From Acidilobaceae archaeon (GTDB taxonomy: Archaea; Thermoproteota; Thermoprotei_A; Sulfolobales; Acidilobaceae), in NCBI GenBank assembly GCA_027080775.1, contig JALWPV010000070.1, positions 1-46,338 of the forward strand: DNA of 46,338 nt. The letters are read 5' to 3'. A program made the position numbers and the translations under genes. Shown piece after piece: positions 41,586 to 46,338 of the stretch (its first letter is position 1; every line of letters begins with the position of its first letter). The notes below the pieces were generated by a model. That model ran no database searches. It was given only the letters and a program-made list of their open reading frames with translations, and was not told the origin of the DNA.

Positions 41586-43349
41586 GTGCATAGGTACTCG
41601 AGGCTCGTCGAGGAGCTCGTCGAGCTTGTCGGGGTGGAGCTCTACGGTGTAGGCGGCGTCGTTGCTGGCGAGAGGATCCTGGTGAGCGCCCTCAGGGAGG
41701 GGGCGGCCAACCTCTACCTCTACGATGGCGGCCAGCTTGTGAGGCTCAACAGGGAGCCGATTAACGGCTACGCCAGGCCCCCGCGGGGCGCTGGCAGGGT
41801 CGTGATATACAGGGACGTCGCCCGGGGCAGGGAGCTGGCGAAGCTCTACGTTGTGAGCGTTGAGAGGCCGGGTGTCGAGGAGGAGCTGCACCCCGAGCAG
41901 GCGCCAGCGAGGATCCTCGGGGTCGCAGACGACGGTGAGACCGTGGCCTTCGCCGCGGTCCACGAGGCAGGCATAGGGGTCTACGCCTACAGGGGCGGCA
42001 GGCTCTGGAAGGCCGCCGACGCCCCGGGCCTCGCGATGGTGGAGAGCGTCCGCGGCGACCTAGCCGCTGGCGTGGGGGTCTTCCCCCCGGAGACGAGGCT
42101 CTTCAAGATCTTCACGGTGGACCTCCAGACCGGGGAGTTCAGGGTCCACGAGCCCCCAATCAGGGGTAGCGTGCTAGCCCTAGACATAGCCCCCGACGGC
42201 TCCATAGTCTACGGCCTAGAGGCCGCCCGGGAGGGCCTCCTCTACAGGCTCGACCCCCAGACGGGTAGGAGCGAGCCCCTAGACATGGGCGCCATGAGGG
42301 ACTACGGGCCCACAGCCTTCAACGCAATACGCCACCTCCCCGGGGGCCTGGCGGTGATAGCCAGGAAGAGGGGTAGGAGCAGGGTATTCCTAGACGGAGC
42401 CCCGCTAGAGGCCCCCGAGGGCATGCACGGCAGCCCCGAGGAGTGGAGGGGCAGGATCCTGGTGACCCACACGAGCCTCGACACCCCCCACAGGATAGTA
42501 GCTCTAGACCCCTCCGGCGGGGGTTGGAGCGTGGTCCTAGAGGGCAGCAGGCCCTGGTGGCTCCCCGAGGCCCTCGGCAGCCACGGCTACGCCGAGGCCC
42601 AGAGCAGTGATGGAGCCGCCGTGCCCCTCTACTATCTCGAGTCAAGGAGGGCGCCGAGGCCCGGCCCCACAGTGGTGCTGGTCCACGGTGGCCCCTTCGC
42701 GGAGGACGCCGACGCCTGGGACATATTCGCAGCGGCCCTAGCGGCGGCCGGCTTCCACGTGGTGAAGCCCAACTACAGGGGCAGCACCGGCTACGGGCTA
42801 GAGTGGATGGAGAAGATCATAGGCGACCCATGCGGCATGGAGCTAGAGGACATCGCCGCAGCCGCGGGCTGGGCCGCCCGGGAGGGCCTGGCCCGGGGGA
42901 AGCCCTACATAATGGGCTACAGCTACGGGGGCTACATGACCCTCTGCGCCCTAACAAGGAAGCCGGGAGCCTTCAAGGCCGGCGTTGCAGGCGCGAGCGT
43001 CGCAGACTGGGAGGAGATGTACGAGCTAAGCGACCCAGCATTCAAGGCATTCATAGAGATGCTATTCAACGGCGACAAGAGCCTATGGAGGGAGAGGAGC
43101 CCCATAACATACATAGACAACCTCCAAGAGCCACTAGCACTCATACACCCACAAAACGACACCAGGACACCACTCAAACCAGTACTACACCTAATCGAGA
43201 AAGCTACAGAGAAGGGCAAGAGGCTGGAAGCACACATAGCCCCAGACATGGGCCACACAGTAAACAAGGTCGAAGACGTCGTGAAAATACTCCTACCAGC
43301 AGCACTATTCCTAGCAAGACAAGAAGAAAACAAAGAAAACAAACAATAA
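41586..43349 (+). CDS. acylaminoacyl-peptidase, S9 prolyl oligopeptidase family
   Basis: A 587-residue serine peptidase with an N-terminal beta-propeller (about 1-330) and a C-terminal alpha/beta hydrolase domain. The nucleophile is in GYSYGGYMTLCAL, the acid in ALIHPQNDTRTPLKP, and the histidine in APDMGHTVNK; VVLVHGGPFAEDADAW gives the oxyanion site. The pattern is nearly that of the crystallised A. pernix acylaminoacyl peptidase, as I recall it, which also fixes the start at GTG 41586 (VHRYSRLVEE). The frame is open upstream to 41484 but that part is unlike the family. An ACGCTATTACCC box about 30 bases upstream suggests a leaderless mRNA. Its last 250 bases are markedly A/C-rich. Confidence 0.92.
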   Translation: MHRYSRLVEELVELVGVELYGVGGVVAGERILVSALREGAANLYLYDGGQLVRLNREPINGYARPPRGAGRVVIYRDVARGRELAKLYVVSVERPGVEEELHPEQAPARILGVADDGETVAFAAVHEAGIGVYAYRGGRLWKAADAPGLAMVESVRGDLAAGVGVFPPETRLFKIFTVDLQTGEFRVHEPPIRGSVLALDIAPDGSIVYGLEAAREGLLYRLDPQTGRSEPLDMGAMRDYGPTAFNAIRHLPGGLAVIARKRGRSRVFLDGAPLEAPEGMHGSPEEWRGRILVTHTSLDTPHRIVALDPSGGGWSVVLEGSRPWWLPEALGSHGYAEAQSSDGAAVPLYYLESRRAPRPGPTVVLVHGGPFAEDADAWDIFAAALAAAGFHVVKPNYRGSTGYGLEWMEKIIGDPCGMELEDIAAAAGWAAREGLARGKPYIMGYSYGGYMTLCALTRKPGAFKAGVAGASVADWEEMYELSDPAFKAFIEMLFNGDKSLWRERSPITYIDNLQEPLALIHPQNDTRTPLKPVLHLIEKATEKGKRLEAHIAPDMGHTVNKVEDVVKILLPAALFLARQEENKENKQ

Positions 43350-43532
43350 AACACACAACCCTCCCCCACACCCCTAAACCCCCAGGGAATGGAAGGCTTT
43401 TTGCATATTGTGTTTGCCTAATGTCTCCCACCTGTGGGCCTCCCGTTTGCATTATGTGGGTTCGTCCCACCTTATCCTTTGTTCTTTACTTTTCTCCTGG
43501 TGGGTTCACTGTGAACGTTGTGTTAGTGCCTA

Positions 43533-43627
43533 TCTGGGTGATTGGCTATATGAGCGTAAAGCTTTTATACTCTTGTCTCTACATTGGAAGCTCTACGTAA
43601 TGCTTGAACCTTTCTGGGCGATTGGCT
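43533..43627 (+). repeat. direct repeat pair in the leader
   Basis: TCTGGGTGATTGGCT at 43533-43547 recurs as TCTGGGCGATTGGCT at 43613-43627, one mismatch in fifteen, 80 bases apart centre to centre (about eight helical turns). It may be a site for a leader-binding protein. Confidence 0.5.
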
Positions 43628-43778
43628 GTGCCTAGGCGGTGGGCCGTTTTATGCAAACCATGGGGGGTGGAAACTGCCGATGGTGCCCACCGGAATCCCA
43701 CCTGGTCCCGCGTATTCTACACGCCCAAGGCTGGGCTAAGGCATAAATACGAGGCCCACCCCCAACGAGGGGTGGACT

Positions 43779-43796
43779 CATACCCCTAGAGGGAAA
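43779..43796 (+). repeat. degenerate repeat-like motif upstream of repeat 1
   Basis: CATACCCCTAGAGGGAAA matches the first two-thirds of the array repeat with one inserted base and two to three substitutions, and keeps the CCCT/AGGG inverted repeat. It ends eight bases before repeat 1. It may be an ancestral repeat or a leader-anchoring sequence. Confidence 0.5.
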
Positions 43797-43803
43797 CCGA
43801 GCA

Positions 43804-46009
43804 CATACCCTACAAAGGGAATTGCATCCTCCATAAGCTCCTTGTTGCCGAGCGAGTCCTCCTCGAACGCATACCCTACAAAGGGAATTGCATCGCATCG
43901 GCCCCCAGTAAGGTGGTAGTAACGCCCTGTAGCGCGGCATACCCTACAAAGGGAATTGCATCGCAAGCAGCTTCTCCGGGTCCCATTCCCCATAATTCTT
44001 TCATACCCTACAAAGGGAATTGCATCGGAAGATCAGCTATACCGACACCAACGGTAACACTGTTTCATACCCTACAAAGGGAATTGCATCCTTGGCAAGC
44101 TGGTAGGCCTCCCCAACGCTAGCACCGCATACCCTACAAAGGGAATTGCATCGCCAGGGATGGCCTGCTGGTGCTCAGGGGCGTTCGCATCCTGCATACC
44201 CTACAAAGGGAATTGCATCCATAGGCTTCGGCTGTACTGCCTAGGCTCAGATTTACCATACCCTACAAAGGGAATTGCATCTGGTACTGGTAGAGTATGC
44301 TGGCCGCGTGCTCCAGGCATACCCTACAAAGGGAATTGCATCGTATCCGGCCCTTAGAGACCGGCCTGAGCCTCTTCTTTGGGCATACCCTACAAAGGGA
44401 ATTGCATCGCAGGAGCGCCGCGTCGGCGGGGACGTGATAGACAGGCATACCCTACAAAGGGAATTGCATCAGGATATGCAGTGTATCCGATGACGGTAGC
44501 AGTGATCACGTCATACCCTACAAAGGGAATTGCATCCTGAAGGTGCAGGACTACATAGTGCCCATTATAGTGGCGCCATACCCTACAAAGGGAATTGCAT
44601 CCTTGCTTATCTCGATGGCTATGGGGCCGCCGAAGCCCACGGCATACCCTACAAAGGGAATTGCATCCTGCAGCACCTTGGAGTGGTCGTTTGACACTAT
44701 AGCATACCCTACAAAGGGAATTGCATGCACGCTCCGGGTCATGGGTGTCGAAGGTATCGGGGGAGGCCATACCCTACAAAGGGAATTGCATGCCGCACAG
44801 CAGCAATTAGCATCCCCGTCATACTCTGATACTACATACCCTACAAAGGGAATTGCATGAGGCTAAACTGCATCGGCAAGCCAGAAGCCATAGAGATAGC
44901 ATACCCTACAAAGGGAATTGCATGTACCAGGAGATAGAGTCCACCCCAGCGATCCTAGAGGCATACCCTACAAAGGGAATTGCATGCTCGATAGTATTAA
45001 CTGGGGGTTTCCACATTGGTATCCATACCCTACAAAGGGAATTGCATGTGTGATATGCTGGAGAACAGCGAGGACATCTTCATATACGCGGGCATACCCT
45101 ACAAAGGGAATTGCATGCACGTAGTCGTCCACGCCGTCGAAGTACCAGTCGTAGAGCATACCCTACAAAGGGAATTGCATGTTGTATATGACATGCTAGG
45201 GCTAAGCAAGTACGTTGGAGCCATACCCTACAAAGGGAATTGCATGTGGCCCAGGAGATAATGTTCGCCTACGCCAAGATGGCTAGCATACCCTACAAAG
45301 GGAATTGCATGCTTTATCATGTTGGGCGGCACGCCGAGGGCCTCGGCTCATACCCTACAAAGGGAATTGCATGGCCAATGCCTTCGCGGCTTCCTCGACA
45401 ACCTCATTCTTGCATACCCTACAAAGGGAATTGCATGCAGACCAGGTCCCTGCCCAGCTCTGAGCCCTGGTAGGCTACATACCCTACAAAGGGAATTGCA
45501 TGTCACACACCCAATATAGACTCCCTGTAACACATATTTAAGCATACCCTACAAAGGGAATTGCATGCTCCATGAAGTACCTGCGGAGGCGCCTGGTGAG
45601 CTCCTCCATACCCTACAAAGGGAATTGCATGACCGTGGAGTCCTACGTGTCGGAGGCCCAGCGGTTCCTGGCATACCCTACAAAGGGAATTGCATGGTAG
45701 CCTCGGTGGACATTGCGGTACCCCACCGTATCTAACATACCCTACAAAGGGAATTGCATGGCCGCCCTAGCCAACCCATACACCCAGGACATGCTACTGC
45801 ATACCCTACAAAGGGAATTGCATGGGTGCCCTGCGAGGCGCCCCTGCTCGGCGTCGAGGACATACCCTACAAAGGGAATTGCATGCACCATGCCCTACCC
45901 CCTCTCGAGCAACGCCAACGTGATCATACCCTACAAAGGGAATTGCATGCACTCTGACCGAGGAGGAGATAGCGGCCGCGGAGGAGAGCATACCCTACAA
46001 AGGGAATTG
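43804..46009 (+). CRISPR. CRISPR array, 35 repeats (last truncated), 34 spacers
   Basis: The 24-base repeat core starts CATACCCTACAAAGGG and ends AATTGCAT, with a 25th base that is C in repeats 1-14 (43804 to 44667) and G in repeats 15-34 (44703 to 45949). The core is identical in all full copies. Spacers are 35-44 bases. Repeat 35 (45989-46009) loses its 3' end, as distal ends do. Leader at left and the ATTG-A/C-type 3' end give plus-strand transcription. The repeat has a short CCCT/AGGG palindrome and resembles crenarchaeal type I-A/III repeats. No cas genes are present, so type is inferred. Confidence 0.99.
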
Positions 46010-46018
46010 GTGAGTGAG

Positions 46019-46338
46019 TTAGAGTGGTTTTAGGATGTGTTGTAGCTTTTCGACTGCCTCGTTTATTGAGCCTGGTTTGGGTTTTGCTCCTGGGAGGTCG
46101 GGGTCGTCCTCGGCTTCTATGCAGGTTACTCTGAGCCAGGGTGGGGCTAGCCTCCAGGCCCTGCTGGCTAGTGGCTGGCCGGAGGTGCATACGTCCACTA
46201 TTGCGGCTGGCTGTGGTGGCAGGTGCCTGAGGATTAGGGCTGAGTGGGGCCGGGTGTGGGCTGCTAGGGCCAGGATCCTGGAGGGGCCGGCCTGGATGGC
46301 TGCGAGCACGGGGGCCGCCGCGGGGGGCTCCCGGGGGT
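46019..46338 (-). CDS. 3' part of an unknown gene, running off the window
   Basis: The frame is open from the window edge to a TAA at 46019-46021. The visible C-terminal hundred or so residues include ILALAAHTRPHSALILRHL and LRVTCIEAEDD, an alpha/beta pattern with an acidic C-terminal tail, plus a helix SINEAVEKLQHILKPL. GTG at 46309 is an internal codon rather than a required start since the frame continues upstream. I cannot assign a family; a CARF-like CRISPR accessory protein is one possibility because of location, without motif support. Confidence 0.5.
   Translation of the reverse strand, partial: PREPPAAAPVLAAIQAGPSRILALAAHTRPHSALILRHLPPQPAAIVDVCTSGQPLASRAWRLAPPWLRVTCIEAEDDPDLPGAKPKPGSINEAVEKLQHILKPL

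Larger units (their letters stand above)
43350..43803 (+). promoter_or_regulatory. CRISPR leader
   Basis: A 454-base gene-free, T-rich and AT-rich stretch between the peptidase and the first repeat, as expected of a crenarchaeal leader. It contains TATA-like boxes AAGCTTTTATACTC (around 43559) and CATAAATAC (43742-43750); the latter is placed to start pre-crRNA synthesis near 43772, about 30 bases before repeat 1. It also holds a 15-base direct repeat (43533-43547 and 43613-43627) and a repeat-like motif at 43779-43796. Small open frames here look accidental. Confidence 0.8.

Noticed and set aside
43408-43635. Possible small proteins in the CRISPR leader
   Set aside because: No ribosome site, no host-like codon use, and the stretch has leader-like AT-rich composition.
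43804-46009. Many short open frames with repeated PYPTKGIA, IPYKGNC or CNSLCRV peptides
   Set aside because: They are translations of the CRISPR repeat in different frames.

Overview
The window is chromosomal DNA from a hyperthermophilic crenarchaeon, most like the Desulfurococcales (Aeropyrum/Pyrodictium side). The signs are GC-rich coding with many TTG and GTG starts, TATA boxes 25-30 bases before starts (often leaderless), Shine-Dalgarno motifs before downstream operon genes, archaeal isoprenoid genes (IPK, type 2 IDI, short-chain GGPP synthase), archaeal GluRS/PheST, FAU-1, UPF0147/UPF0148, mannosyl-3-phosphoglycerate synthase and phosphatase, and an S9 peptidase that closely resembles, from memory, the acylaminoacyl peptidase of Aeropyrum pernix. 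No transposon, prophage or rRNA was seen.

Layout. (1) 63-4342, minus: PLP-dependent lyase/decarboxylase, FGGY sugar kinase and MFS transporter, probably one catabolic group. (2) 4408-7618: ATP-type PEP carboxykinase, a convergent SDR oxidoreductase, and a PRTase regulator with an N-terminal helix-turn-helix. (3) 7726-10347: FAU-1 RNA-binding protein/RNase, UPF0147, UPF0148 and an aromatic-rich unknown. (4) 10547-16775, plus: acyl/acetyl-CoA synthetase, then a sulfur cluster of DsrE, TusA, SQR-like flavoprotein, DUF1641, a second SQR-like flavoprotein and a second DUF1641. (5) 16862-18217: mpgS (minus) and tRNA-Ala(TGC). (6) 18282-29341, plus: one long run of MEMO, GHMP-kinase-like, IPK, IDI-2, GGPP synthase, DUF2118, GltX, PheS, PheT and MptA. 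(7) 29310-36459: GNAT, an isolated unknown with its own promoter, a membrane protein, an ADP-ribosylglycohydrolase, an AIR-synthase-like/EamA/MDP-1 operon, a LysE-type exporter and an acyl-CoA dehydrogenase. (8) 36520-38640: cbf5 interrupted by a 32-nt intron, a small unknown and a DtxR-type regulator. (9) 38727-40517: a two-gene ATPase plus partner module, compositionally different at its start, with a frameshift in the first gene and an in-frame stop in the second. (10) 40525-43349: mpgP (minus) and the S9 peptidase. (11) 43350-46009: CRISPR leader and array with 35 repeats (the last truncated) and 34 spacers, but no cas genes. (12) 46019 to the end: the 3' part of an unknown minus-strand gene.

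Main points for a second look. The split cbf5 reading frame is explained by a bulge-helix-bulge intron that cuts the codon of the catalytic aspartate. The array's repeat ends in C in the 14 leader-proximal copies and in G in the next 20, which looks like a time-ordered mutation of the template repeat. A repeat-like motif lies just before the first repeat. The ATPase/partner pair looks like a decayed or recoded defence-type module. The sulfur cluster pairs two divergent SQR-like flavoproteins with DsrE/TusA carriers and two DUF1641 proteins. A GHMP-kinase-like protein in the mevalonate pathway cluster lacks recognisable kinase motifs.
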